Origin: JABMMZ01 sp044373665
GTDB lineage: Bacteria; Bacteroidota; Bacteroidia; NS11-12g; UBA955
Direction of reading: 5' to 3'
Assembly (NCBI GenBank): GCA_044373665.1
Contig: JBIPNH010000073.1
Coordinates: 1-10,779 of the forward strand
DNA length: 10,779 nucleotides
This document shows positions 1-6,847 of the stretch, piece after piece. Every line of letters begins with the position of its first letter. Position 1 is the stretch's first letter. The notes under the pieces are model-generated. The model had not been told where the DNA came from, ran no database searches, and worked only from the letters and a program-made list of their open reading frames with translations. The translations under genes were made by a program, and so were the position numbers.

Positions 1-846
1 ACAAAGATAGATAAAGTTTTTAAGATACCCTTTTTACCCATTTCTTTTTTTAAGACTTTTAATGTTCAATCGACTCCATTAGCTCCCGAGATTGTGTTTG
101 AAAGTAGCAGTACCACTGGAGTGGGGGTTAGTAAACATGCAGTCCCCTTTGCCAGTTTGTATGAAAAATCATGTGCGGAGAGTTTCAATTTCTTTTTTGG
201 AGATTATAAAAAATATTGCCACTTGGCCTTATTGCCTGCTTATCTTGAAAGGGAAAATTCTTCCTTGGTTTATCAAGTCAATCATTTTATTAAATCATCG
301 CAATACCTTCAGTCTAATTTTTATTTACACAATCACCACGACTTATACAATCAATTGATGGAAAACGAAGCCAATAAAATTCCTACCATTTTGTGGGGTG
401 TTAGTTTTGCTTTACTTGATTTTGTTGAAGCTTATCAAATGAAGCTTTTAAATACACAAATTGTTGAGACAGGAGGAATGAAAGGGCGTCGTGCCGAACT
501 TACAAGGCATGAGTTGCACCAAATTTTACAGAAAGGTTTCGGGGTTCCTAATATTGCAGGGGAATATGGAATGACAGAATTGATGTCGCAATCCTATGCC
601 CTTAATGCAGGATTGTATCAATCGCCACCTTGGTGTAGGGTGTTTGCAAGAGAAATAAATGATCCCTTAGGATTACCTATTTTTAACAGAAACGGAGTAC
701 TCAATGTTATTGATTTGTATAATTTATATTCTTGTAGCTTTATTGCAACCTCTGATTTGGGAAAAGTTCACGATAACGGTAGTTGCGAAGTGTTAGGTCG
801 TGTCGATTACAGTGATACTCGTGGGTGTAATTTACTGGTATTATGA
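1..846 (+). CDS. LuxE/PaaK-family acyl-protein synthetase-like acyltransferase (5' truncated by window edge)
   Basis: The frame is open from base 1, so the N-terminus lies outside; 281 residues are visible, where LuxE-type proteins usually have roughly 320-380. The family (adenylate-forming superfamily) activates a carboxylic acid as acyl-AMP and, in LuxE, passes the acyl group to a cysteine. Visible motifs are a Ser/Thr/Gly-rich nucleotide-binding loop SSSTTGVG (bases 103-126), the LuxE-typical ETGGMKGRR (466-492) and GEYGMTEL (559-582), which matches the YGxTE motif of adenylate-forming enzymes. A cysteine in RGCNLLVL, six residues from the C-terminus (826-828), sits where LuxE carries its acyl-accepting cysteine; that equivalence is my inference. 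No LuxC-like reductase or luciferase gene is nearby, so bioluminescence is unlikely and the substrate is unknown. The stop overlaps the next gene's ATG (ATGA), suggesting translational coupling. Confidence 0.82.
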   Translation, partial: TKIDKVFKIPFLPISFFKTFNVQSTPLAPEIVFESSSTTGVGVSKHAVPFASLYEKSCAESFNFFFGDYKKYCHLALLPAYLERENSSLVYQVNHFIKSSQYLQSNFYLHNHHDLYNQLMENEANKIPTILWGVSFALLDFVEAYQMKLLNTQIVETGGMKGRRAELTRHELHQILQKGFGVPNIAGEYGMTELMSQSYALNAGLYQSPPWCRVFAREINDPLGLPIFNRNGVLNVIDLYNLYSCSFIATSDLGKVHDNGSCEVLGRVDYSDTRGCNLLVL

Positions 847-1757
847 TTCGTTTAATTCAAGATTTAAAGAAATTTATAGCCCAGTATTCTATTCTATTTT
901 GGCTTGTAATGTTTGTTTTTTTAACAACTACTCTTGCTATCAGCGAGTTTTATAAAGTGCAATTATCTATTTTTAAACTCAAAGGCATTCATTCATTTTT
1001 AGCCTACTTTGCTCTTTATGCATTGCATTTTATGTCAGCTTTGTTTTTCGTTTCATTGTTTTCAAAAGATTTTAAGTGGGTTAAAACTAGGCAGTTTTGG
1101 GTGTTAATTGTAGTTGGTATTTCTTTGTTTTCACTTCGATCTGTTTTAACTTTCTATGGGGAAGTGGTGGAGTTATTTGCCGTACCTGGACGAATAGGTA
1201 TAAGTAAGCTTATTTTTTCTGATTTAATTAGACTCTTATTTTTATTGATGATGTTGCGTGTGGTTTGGCTGTTTTATAGAGTGCCACAGCATTCTTTTTA
1301 TGGGTTTTCGGCCAAACAAGTTGAATGGTCATTGTATTTTAAGATGTTGCTTTTTATGCTGCCTTTGATTACAGCAGCCAGTTTCATGGGTGACTTTTTG
1401 GAATACTATCCACGAGCCTCAAGAATTGATATTTATCATCCTGAACCACATCATTATTTTTGGTTTGAAGTGGTTTATGCGCTTGATTTTATTTCAATAG
1501 AAGTTTTTTTCAGGGGATTTATGATATTAGCATTTTTGAAAATTTTAGGACCTAAAGCTATTATTCCTACTGCTGCCTTTTACTTTTCAATCCATTTTGG
1601 TAAACCTATTGGGGAAACCATTAGTTCGTTTTTTGGAGGTGTTTTATTGGGTTATTTATCATACAAAACTCAATCTATATGGGGTGGCGTTCTTGTTCAT
1701 ATTGGTATTGCATTGCTAATGGAATTAGGGGCATTTATTGGATTGATGTTGATATAG
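843..1757 (+). CDS. CPBP-family (CAAX/Rce1-like) intramembrane protein, possibly catalytically inactive
   Basis: This 304-residue protein is very hydrophobic, with about eight likely membrane segments (roughly residues 16-36, 50-73, 84-105, 124-146, 165-183, 207-235, 236-255 and 283-303). The C-terminal half has the CPBP layout: IEVFFRG at 219-225 in place of EExxxR, YFSIH at 247-251 in place of FxxxH, and HIGIA at 286-290 in place of HxxxN. Glu220, Arg224, His251 and His286 are kept, but the first glutamate is Ile219 and the final asparagine is Ala290. In Rce1 those two positions belong to the catalytic set, so proteolysis is doubtful, and a membrane scaffold or non-proteolytic role is possible. 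The start overlaps the stop of the LuxE-like gene by 4 bases; no Shine-Dalgarno is seen. Family assignment is fairly sure, substrate and activity unknown. Confidence 0.8.
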   Translation: MIRLIQDLKKFIAQYSILFWLVMFVFLTTTLAISEFYKVQLSIFKLKGIHSFLAYFALYALHFMSALFFVSLFSKDFKWVKTRQFWVLIVVGISLFSLRSVLTFYGEVVELFAVPGRIGISKLIFSDLIRLLFLLMMLRVVWLFYRVPQHSFYGFSAKQVEWSLYFKMLLFMLPLITAASFMGDFLEYYPRASRIDIYHPEPHHYFWFEVVYALDFISIEVFFRGFMILAFLKILGPKAIIPTAAFYFSIHFGKPIGETISSFFGGVLLGYLSYKTQSIWGGVLVHIGIALLMELGAFIGLMLI

Positions 1758-1794
1758 TTTGTACATTGTATTTTTATCCTTTATCAAAAAACAT

Positions 1795-1802
1795 TAAATT
1801 TG
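1795..1802 (+). promoter_or_regulatory. Candidate Bacteroidota -7 promoter element for the CoA-transferase gene
   Basis: TAAATTTG, followed by C, matches the Bacteroidota sigma-A -7 consensus TAnnTTTG and lies in the 50-base gap before the gene. The nearest TTG that could serve as a -33 element (1766-1768) leaves a 26-base spacer, longer than the usual 19-21. Only five bases separate the box from the ATG, so a transcript from here would be leaderless or nearly so. Confidence 0.35.
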
Positions 1803-1807
1803 CCGGT

Positions 1808-2506
1808 ATGAATAAGGTTGTTGCAAATGCCGATGAAGCCATCAAAGATATTGAAAGTGGTGCCGTATTAATGTTGGGTGGATTCGGGTTATGTGGGATT
1901 CCTGAAAATTGTATCAATGCGCTTGTTAAAAAAGGAGCAGATAAATTAACTTGTATTAGCAATAATGCTGGTGTTGATGATTTTGGAATTGGACTTTTAT
2001 TAAAAACAAGGCAGGTTAAAAAGATGATTGCATCCTACGTAGGAGAAAATGCCGAGTTTGAGAGACAATTACTGTCAGGAGAGTTAGAGGTTGAGTTAAT
2101 CCCTCAAGGTACTTTGGCAACAAGATGTATGGCAGCAGGATATGGAATGCCTGCAATATACACGCCTGCAGGTGTTGGTACGGAAGTGGCAATAGGAAAA
2201 GAAACCAGGGATTTTAATGGCAAAACCTATTTAATGGAATATGCCTTTGATGCTGATTTTGCAATTGTTAAAGCATGGAAAGGAGATGTGCATGGCAATT
2301 TGATTTTTAAAGAAACTGCACGAAATTTTAATCCATTAATGGCAATGGCAGGAAAAATAACCATAGCCGAAGTTGAAGAGTTGGTTCCCGCTGGAGAACT
2401 TGACCCTAATCAAATTCATACCCCTGGTATTTATGTTCATCGTATTTTCAAAGGAGAAAACTATGAAAAACGTATCGAACAAAGAACCATAAGAAAACCA
2501 CTTTAG
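1808..2506 (+). CDS. scoA: 3-oxoacid CoA-transferase subunit A (SCOT alpha)
   Basis: The 232-residue product matches the usual length of the A subunit of succinyl-CoA:3-ketoacid CoA-transferase, which moves CoA between succinyl-CoA (or another donor) and acetoacetate in the cytoplasm. The family I CoA-transferase signature is visible as SGAVLMLGGFGLCGIP at residues 17-32, followed by SNNAGVDDFGIG (51-62), SYVGENAEFERQ (76-87), IPQGTLATR (98-106) and YTPAGVGT (118-125). The frame is open further upstream to 1679, but that part lies inside the CPBP gene; the ATG at 1808 gives the canonical N-terminus. The catalytic glutamate of SCOT is on the B subunit, so this protein alone should not be active. 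No B subunit gene lies in the window: the next gene is an outer-membrane receptor. Acetoacetate decarboxylation or butyrate CoA-transferases of the same family remain alternatives for specificity. Confidence 0.92.
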   Translation: MNKVVANADEAIKDIESGAVLMLGGFGLCGIPENCINALVKKGADKLTCISNNAGVDDFGIGLLLKTRQVKKMIASYVGENAEFERQLLSGELEVELIPQGTLATRCMAAGYGMPAIYTPAGVGTEVAIGKETRDFNGKTYLMEYAFDADFAIVKAWKGDVHGNLIFKETARNFNPLMAMAGKITIAEVEELVPAGELDPNQIHTPGIYVHRIFKGENYEKRIEQRTIRKPL

Positions 2507-2544
2507 GGATTCTAAAACCCATTTAATTTTATTTTGTTATATCT

Positions 2545-4995
2545 ATGATGTTTAAAAAGTTAACGGCAGTAAGCTTGTTCCTTTTCTTTGTTTTAAGTGC
2601 TTATTCCCAAAAAAAATATTGTGTCACCGGCGTTGTTAATGACAGTGTTTCTCTCAAATTTATTCCCAATAGTTTGGTTGAAGTGTATTCAAGTAATAAA
2701 AATGCTGTAATAGGATTTAAATTGACGGACAGTTTGGGCCATTTTAAAATTTGTTCAAACAGTCAGCCTAGTATTATTAAGATTTCTATTCCAGGATACA
2801 AAACCCAAACAATAAATTTGAAATTTACAGATTCGGCAACCGTTCTGAATTTGAATAATTTATATCTATTGCCTCAAGTTGAGTTAATAAAAGGAGGAGG
2901 TGTTGTAATGAAAAAAGTGGTAGTGGAGAAAATAGAAGCAGACAAAAAAGTATATTCGTTGGAAAATGATGTGTTAACCAATGGAGGCACTGCGCTCGAC
3001 GCACTCAGACAAATTCCTGCAATAAGTGTAGATGGAGATGGAACAATAACCCTGAGAGGAAGTGAAAATGTATTGATTTATATTAACGGAAAACAAAGTA
3101 GCTTATCGGGGGAAGACAAACAGACACTGCTTTTGCAAATTCCTGCAGCCAATATCGAAAGCATAGAAGTAAATACCAACCCTGGTGCGAAACTAGACGC
3201 GGAAGGGGTAAGTGGTATTATTAATATTACACTTAAACAAAACAGGACAAAAGGTCAAAATGGATTTGTAACACTAGGGGTCGGAACAAATAATAAATAC
3301 AACGCAACGGCGGCATATAACTATAGTAATGGCAAATGGAGTACCTCCAATACACTTACTTTAAGACAAAATGATGTGTGGGGGAGCGGTTACAATGAAA
3401 GAGATAACTTTACCAAGGATACGTTTTTTGTTATTAATCAATACAGTGAAAGTCAAAATATAAATAGAAACGCAACTTTTTCTGGTAGCCTTGATTATAA
3501 ACCAAGTAAAAAATGGCTTTATTCATTCAATTATATGGCTTCTGTAAATGCCGATAACGACGATGAAATCAGTGATTTGCTTCTGACAGATGACAAAAGA
3601 GAAGTTAAAACAGTTCAAGAAATAGGAAATACTGTTGTTAAAAATTCAGTGAATTATGATGCCGGCCTTTTAGTGAAAAAAACGTTTGAAAAAACAGCAC
3701 ACAACATTGTAGGAATTGTGAATTATTCATTGACAGATAGAATCAATAATATTGACATTGTTAGGAATTTTAAAGATCCTTTGACTTTTCAAGACTTGAA
3801 CCAGAATAAGGGACTATCATACAACTCTTTTGACAACGGATTTGCAAACTTTTTAGCACAAGTGGATTATGTAAAACCCTTTACAGATTATAGAAAATTA
3901 GAGCTTGGGGCTAAATATACCGCAAGGAGTTTTGATAATCAGTTTAATTTTGACTCATTTAATTACCAAACACAAACAATAGAAATAGACAATGGAAGAA
4001 CCAATCGCTTTGTTTACAATGAAAATGTAAGCGCTGCTTATGTGATGTTGAGTGATAAGGTTAATGATTTTATTAAGTATAACATTGGGCTACGCGCAGA
4101 AAACACATTGGTTAATGGAGAAGAGAAATTAACAAATACTCCAGTAAATTTTAATTACACTAATTTGTTCCCATCGGGTAATATCAATTTTACTTTACAA
4201 AAAAAATACAATATTCCAGATATTCAATTGGGTTATAGTCGCCGGATAAATCGCCCCACCCAGGGTCAAATAAATCCTTTTATCAATGTAAATGACCCGT
4301 TTAATATTTTTACAGGTAATCCTACGCTGAAACCTGAACTTACAGATGCACTAGAATTATCTGCTTTTTATAACACATCTAAAGTAGTTTTTACAACAAA
4401 TTTGTATTTTAGGCAAACAAATTCTGTCATTTGGCGTTATAGAACGGTAGATAGTTTAGGAATATCCCGTGTTTCCTTTTATAATTTAGATTACAACAGG
4501 AGTATGGGAGCAGAAGTTATCGCTCGTTTTACGCTAATGAAAAAGATAAAAACTACATTAAATGGGAATTTGTACAGGCAAATGCTTTCGGGTAATGTGC
4601 TTGGGACTCAATTTACCAATAATGCATGGGTTTTTACGGGAAAAGCAATAATGAGTTACACCTTCTGGAACAAAACAGATTTGCAGTTGTCATATAATTA
4701 CATGGGTCCAAGAGCATTGCCACAAGGCAAAATGCTTTCTATGTATGGATTAGATTTCGGATTCAAAAAAGATATTTACAAAGAAAAACTTGCTTTAAGC
4801 GTTTCTGTCAATGATGTTTTTGATAACCGAAGATTTAAAATTATAATGTCTGATGTAAATTTCTCAAGCAGTGTTTATCGCAAACGCGAAACCAGAATTC
4901 TTACAGTTAACTTAACTTGGAAATTTGGCGATTCAAACAGTGTTCCTGAAAAAAAACCTAAAATGCCTGAAAGAGAACAAGAAATGAATTTTTAA
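2545..4995 (+). CDS. TonB-dependent-receptor-like outer membrane beta-barrel protein
   Basis: 816 residues. A Sec signal peptide is clear: basic start MMFKK, hydrophobic 6-19, likely cleavage near AYS/Q at 21-22. Residues about 27-105 look like the carboxypeptidase-regulatory-like (CNA-B-like) domain common in Bacteroidota receptors. A plug-like domain covers about 140-233, with LDALRQIPAISVDGDG (151-166), ITLRGSENVLIYINGK (168-183) and IESIEVNTNPGAKLDAEG (204-221). The rest is a predicted barrel rich in alternating aromatic strands; YSRRINRP (564-571) followed by GNPTLKPE is typical of the outer_membrane_beta-barrel family related to TonB receptors. The tail after the last strand is charged and ends in Phe. 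There is no SusD partner, so glycan uptake is not indicated, and the ligand is unknown. ATG codons at 2545 and 2548 are both possible starts. It follows scoA by 38 bases and precedes mnmD by 5, suggesting co-transcription. Confidence 0.9.
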   Translation: MMFKKLTAVSLFLFFVLSAYSQKKYCVTGVVNDSVSLKFIPNSLVEVYSSNKNAVIGFKLTDSLGHFKICSNSQPSIIKISIPGYKTQTINLKFTDSATVLNLNNLYLLPQVELIKGGGVVMKKVVVEKIEADKKVYSLENDVLTNGGTALDALRQIPAISVDGDGTITLRGSENVLIYINGKQSSLSGEDKQTLLLQIPAANIESIEVNTNPGAKLDAEGVSGIINITLKQNRTKGQNGFVTLGVGTNNKYNATAAYNYSNGKWSTSNTLTLRQNDVWGSGYNERDNFTKDTFFVINQYSESQNINRNATFSGSLDYKPSKKWLYSFNYMASVNADNDDEISDLLLTDDKREVKTVQEIGNTVVKNSVNYDAGLLVKKTFEKTAHNIVGIVNYSLTDRINNIDIVRNFKDPLTFQDLNQNKGLSYNSFDNGFANFLAQVDYVKPFTDYRKLELGAKYTARSFDNQFNFDSFNYQTQTIEIDNGRTNRFVYNENVSAAYVMLSDKVNDFIKYNIGLRAENTLVNGEEKLTNTPVNFNYTNLFPSGNINFTLQKKYNIPDIQLGYSRRINRPTQGQINPFINVNDPFNIFTGNPTLKPELTDALELSAFYNTSKVVFTTNLYFRQTNSVIWRYRTVDSLGISRVSFYNLDYNRSMGAEVIARFTLMKKIKTTLNGNLYRQMLSGNVLGTQFTNNAWVFTGKAIMSYTFWNKTDLQLSYNYMGPRALPQGKMLSMYGLDFGFKKDIYKEKLALSVSVNDVFDNRRFKIIMSDVNFSSSVYRKRETRILTVNLTWKFGDSNSVPEKKPKMPEREQEMNF

Positions 4996-5000
4996 TACAG

Positions 5001-5717
5001 ATGAACGATATATCAGTCGAATTTTTAAAAACCAGAGATGGTAGTCAAACCATTTATTTAAAACACCTCGATGAAACATATCATTCAATTAATGGTGCTT
5101 TTTCAGAAAGTTTACACGTTTATATCGTAAACGGACTCAAGCTCATTAATCCAAGCTTAACTGAATTTACTATTATGGAGGTTGGGTTTGGTACAGGTTT
5201 AAATGCTTTATTAACTTTAGATTATTTATTGCCTCATCAAAAAGTAAATTACATTGCTTTTGAACCATTTCCTTTGACTTACGAAATTCTTCAAAACTAT
5301 TACAGCGGTTTTCCTCATTTACCCAAAAGTATTGACCAAATAAAACAACTTTCTGAATTAAGTTGTAATGAATGGCATTCCATAACTCCACAGTTTAATT
5401 TTTGTATGTTAAAAGCTGATTTGCAAAGTCAGGATATTGAGCTTTCAAAATTGATAAATAAAGGAGAGGTAGATTTGATGTATTACGATGCTTTTGCTCC
5501 CGCCAAACAATCTGAAATGTGGACTGAAGATACCATTCGATTTGCTGTGGATTACTTAAAAGAGGGTGGATTGCTAACGACTTATTGTGCTCAAGGTCAA
5601 TTTAAACGAAATTTAAAAGCATTGGGTATGAAAGTGCAATCAGTAGGTGGTCCTGTTGGAAAACGCGAAATGACAACTGCTTACAAAGAATCTCATGTTG
5701 AAGAGCACCTTTTGTAA
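5001..5717 (+). CDS. mnmD: tRNA (5-methylaminomethyl-2-thiouridine)(34) methyltransferase, stand-alone MnmD
   Basis: The 238-residue protein corresponds to the methyltransferase half of E. coli MnmC, here without the FAD-dependent MnmC1 oxidoreductase half. It would methylate the aminomethyl group on wobble uridine 34 to finish mnm5(s2)U, using S-adenosylmethionine. Evidence: the AdoMet-binding loop EVGFGTGLNALLTL (60-73), an acidic residue after the next strand (E88 in AFEPFP), the family motif YYDAFAPAKQSEMWTED (161-177) and a C-terminal GPVGKREMTTAYK segment (217-229). Stand-alone MnmD of this size is known in Bacteroidota. The ATG lies five bases after the receptor's stop, so it probably depends on upstream transcription. 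The last 25 bases overlap the end of lpxB on the other strand. Confidence 0.93.
   Translation: MNDISVEFLKTRDGSQTIYLKHLDETYHSINGAFSESLHVYIVNGLKLINPSLTEFTIMEVGFGTGLNALLTLDYLLPHQKVNYIAFEPFPLTYEILQNYYSGFPHLPKSIDQIKQLSELSCNEWHSITPQFNFCMLKADLQSQDIELSKLINKGEVDLMYYDAFAPAKQSEMWTEDTIRFAVDYLKEGGLLTTYCAQGQFKRNLKALGMKVQSVGGPVGKREMTTAYKESHVEEHLL
5693..5717. other. Tail-to-tail coding overlap of mnmD and lpxB
   Basis: The minus-strand lpxB stop (TGA, read from 5695 to 5693) lies upstream of the plus-strand mnmD stop (TAA, 5715-5717), so both reading frames use the same 25 base pairs. The region codes for the last residues of each protein. There is no room for a conventional intrinsic terminator between the genes, so each transcript must run into the other gene's antisense. 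Confidence 0.93.
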
Positions 5718-6799
5718 ATAAGTTCAGCAGTTCTAACACTCGCTCCTGCATTACCTACAATTTCCTTTAACTCTTTATAGCTTATGAGTTGTTCTTCTCT
5801 GTTTCTCCCTTCTAAGATCAAATCTAATTCTCTATTAATATTGGTTTCATTGAGCTCCTGTTGTATCAATTCAGGAATTGCCAATTTGTTCAATATTAAA
5901 TTAACCAATGAGATATACTTCACCTTGATTACTCTTTTGCCGATTTCATAACTAATTGAACTGAATTTATAACAAACTACTTCTGGACAATTTAACAAAG
6001 CCGTTTCAAGAGTAGCAGTTCCACTACAGACTAGTGCTGCATGACTGTTTTTTACAACATCATAAGTGTGTCCTTTTATCAGTTTTACAGGTAAATTGCC
6101 AATGTATTGATGATAAATACTGTCATCTATGTGAGGAGCACCTGCTAGCACTAAAGTATAATCAGGGTAATATTTGCAAATACTCAACATCTCTGGTAAA
6201 ACATGCTTTAATTCACTCATTCTGCTTCCCGGCAAAAGCGCAATTATTGGTTTTGTGATTTGATGATTTTCCTTAAAAGTGCTGTCAAACTGATACTGTT
6301 CTATTGCATCACATATAGGATTGCCGACGTAGTCGGGGATTATTCCAAAGGGTTTAAAAAAATCGATTTCAAATGGGAGTATACTGTATAGGTGGTCAAC
6401 GTTTTTTTTAATTTTATAAGCCCTTTTCGTATTCCATGCCCACACTTTAGGACTAATGTAGTAATGGATTTTAATGCCTTTTGACTTAGCAAATTTTGCT
6501 ATTCTTAGGTTAAAGCCAGGGTAATCAATTAAAATTAAAGCATCGGGTTTGAAAGTAATTAAATCTTTTTTGCAATCAGATAAGTTTTTGAAAATTTTAT
6601 TAAGATTCAGTAAAACGTCGGTTATGCCCATAAAAGCGGTAGCCTTATAATGTCGGAACATGGTGCCCCCTTTTGCAGCCATTAAATCACCTCCCCAAAA
6701 TCTTATTTCAGCATGTGGGTCAATTTTTAACAGATGTTGCATTAAATTGGATCCATGCAAATCGCCGCTAGTTTCCCCTGCTATCAAATAATATCGCAT
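5693..6799 (-). CDS. lpxB: Lipid-A-disaccharide synthase
   Basis: LpxB condenses UDP-2,3-diacylglucosamine with lipid X to give tetraacyl disaccharide 1-phosphate, the first disaccharide of lipid A, at the inner face of the cytoplasmic membrane (GT19 family). The 368 residues are close to the family norm of about 380. Conserved blocks run in order: AGETSGDLHG near the N-terminus (7-16), ATAFMGITDVL (53-63), LIDYPGFNLR (90-99), YYISPKVWAW (113-122), LPGSRMSEL (189-197), CSGTATLETAL (258-268) and KYISLVNLI (294-302). All parts needed for activity seem present, so the organism should make lipid A. It lies 48 bases downstream of the antiporter gene on the same strand and may be co-transcribed or use the candidate promoter at 6808-6815. 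The usual lpxA, lpxD or fabZ neighbours are absent. Confidence 0.96.
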   Translation of the reverse strand: MRYYLIAGETSGDLHGSNLMQHLLKIDPHAEIRFWGGDLMAAKGGTMFRHYKATAFMGITDVLLNLNKIFKNLSDCKKDLITFKPDALILIDYPGFNLRIAKFAKSKGIKIHYYISPKVWAWNTKRAYKIKKNVDHLYSILPFEIDFFKPFGIIPDYVGNPICDAIEQYQFDSTFKENHQITKPIIALLPGSRMSELKHVLPEMLSICKYYPDYTLVLAGAPHIDDSIYHQYIGNLPVKLIKGHTYDVVKNSHAALVCSGTATLETALLNCPEVVCYKFSSISYEIGKRVIKVKYISLVNLILNKLAIPELIQQELNETNINRELDLILEGRNREEQLISYKELKEIVGNAGASVRTAELIYKRCSST

Positions 6800-6807
6800 T
6801 GTGTATG

Positions 6808-6815
6808 CAAATGTA
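6808..6815 (-). promoter_or_regulatory. Candidate Bacteroidota -7 promoter element for lpxB
   Basis: On the minus strand this reads TACATTTG followed by C, a full match to TAnnTTTG. A TTG that could be the -33 element reads from 6840 to 6838, giving a 22-base spacer, slightly above the usual range. The box ends eight bases before the lpxB ATG, so the leader would be only a few bases. It suggests lpxB can be expressed independently of the antiporter gene. Confidence 0.4.
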
Positions 6816-6847
6816 TATTATTTATTTAAAAAAGAGACAACTCTTAT

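Noticed and set aside
1..846. Bioluminescence (lux) operon
   Set aside because: The LuxE-like gene is followed by a CPBP membrane protein; no luxC, luxD or luxAB genes are visible, and LuxE-like proteins are common outside lux operons.
1679..1807. Upstream extension of the CoA-transferase frame to an ATG at 1679
   Set aside because: It lies mostly inside the CPBP gene in another frame, and its translation does not resemble CoA-transferases; the ATG at 1808 gives the family N-terminus.
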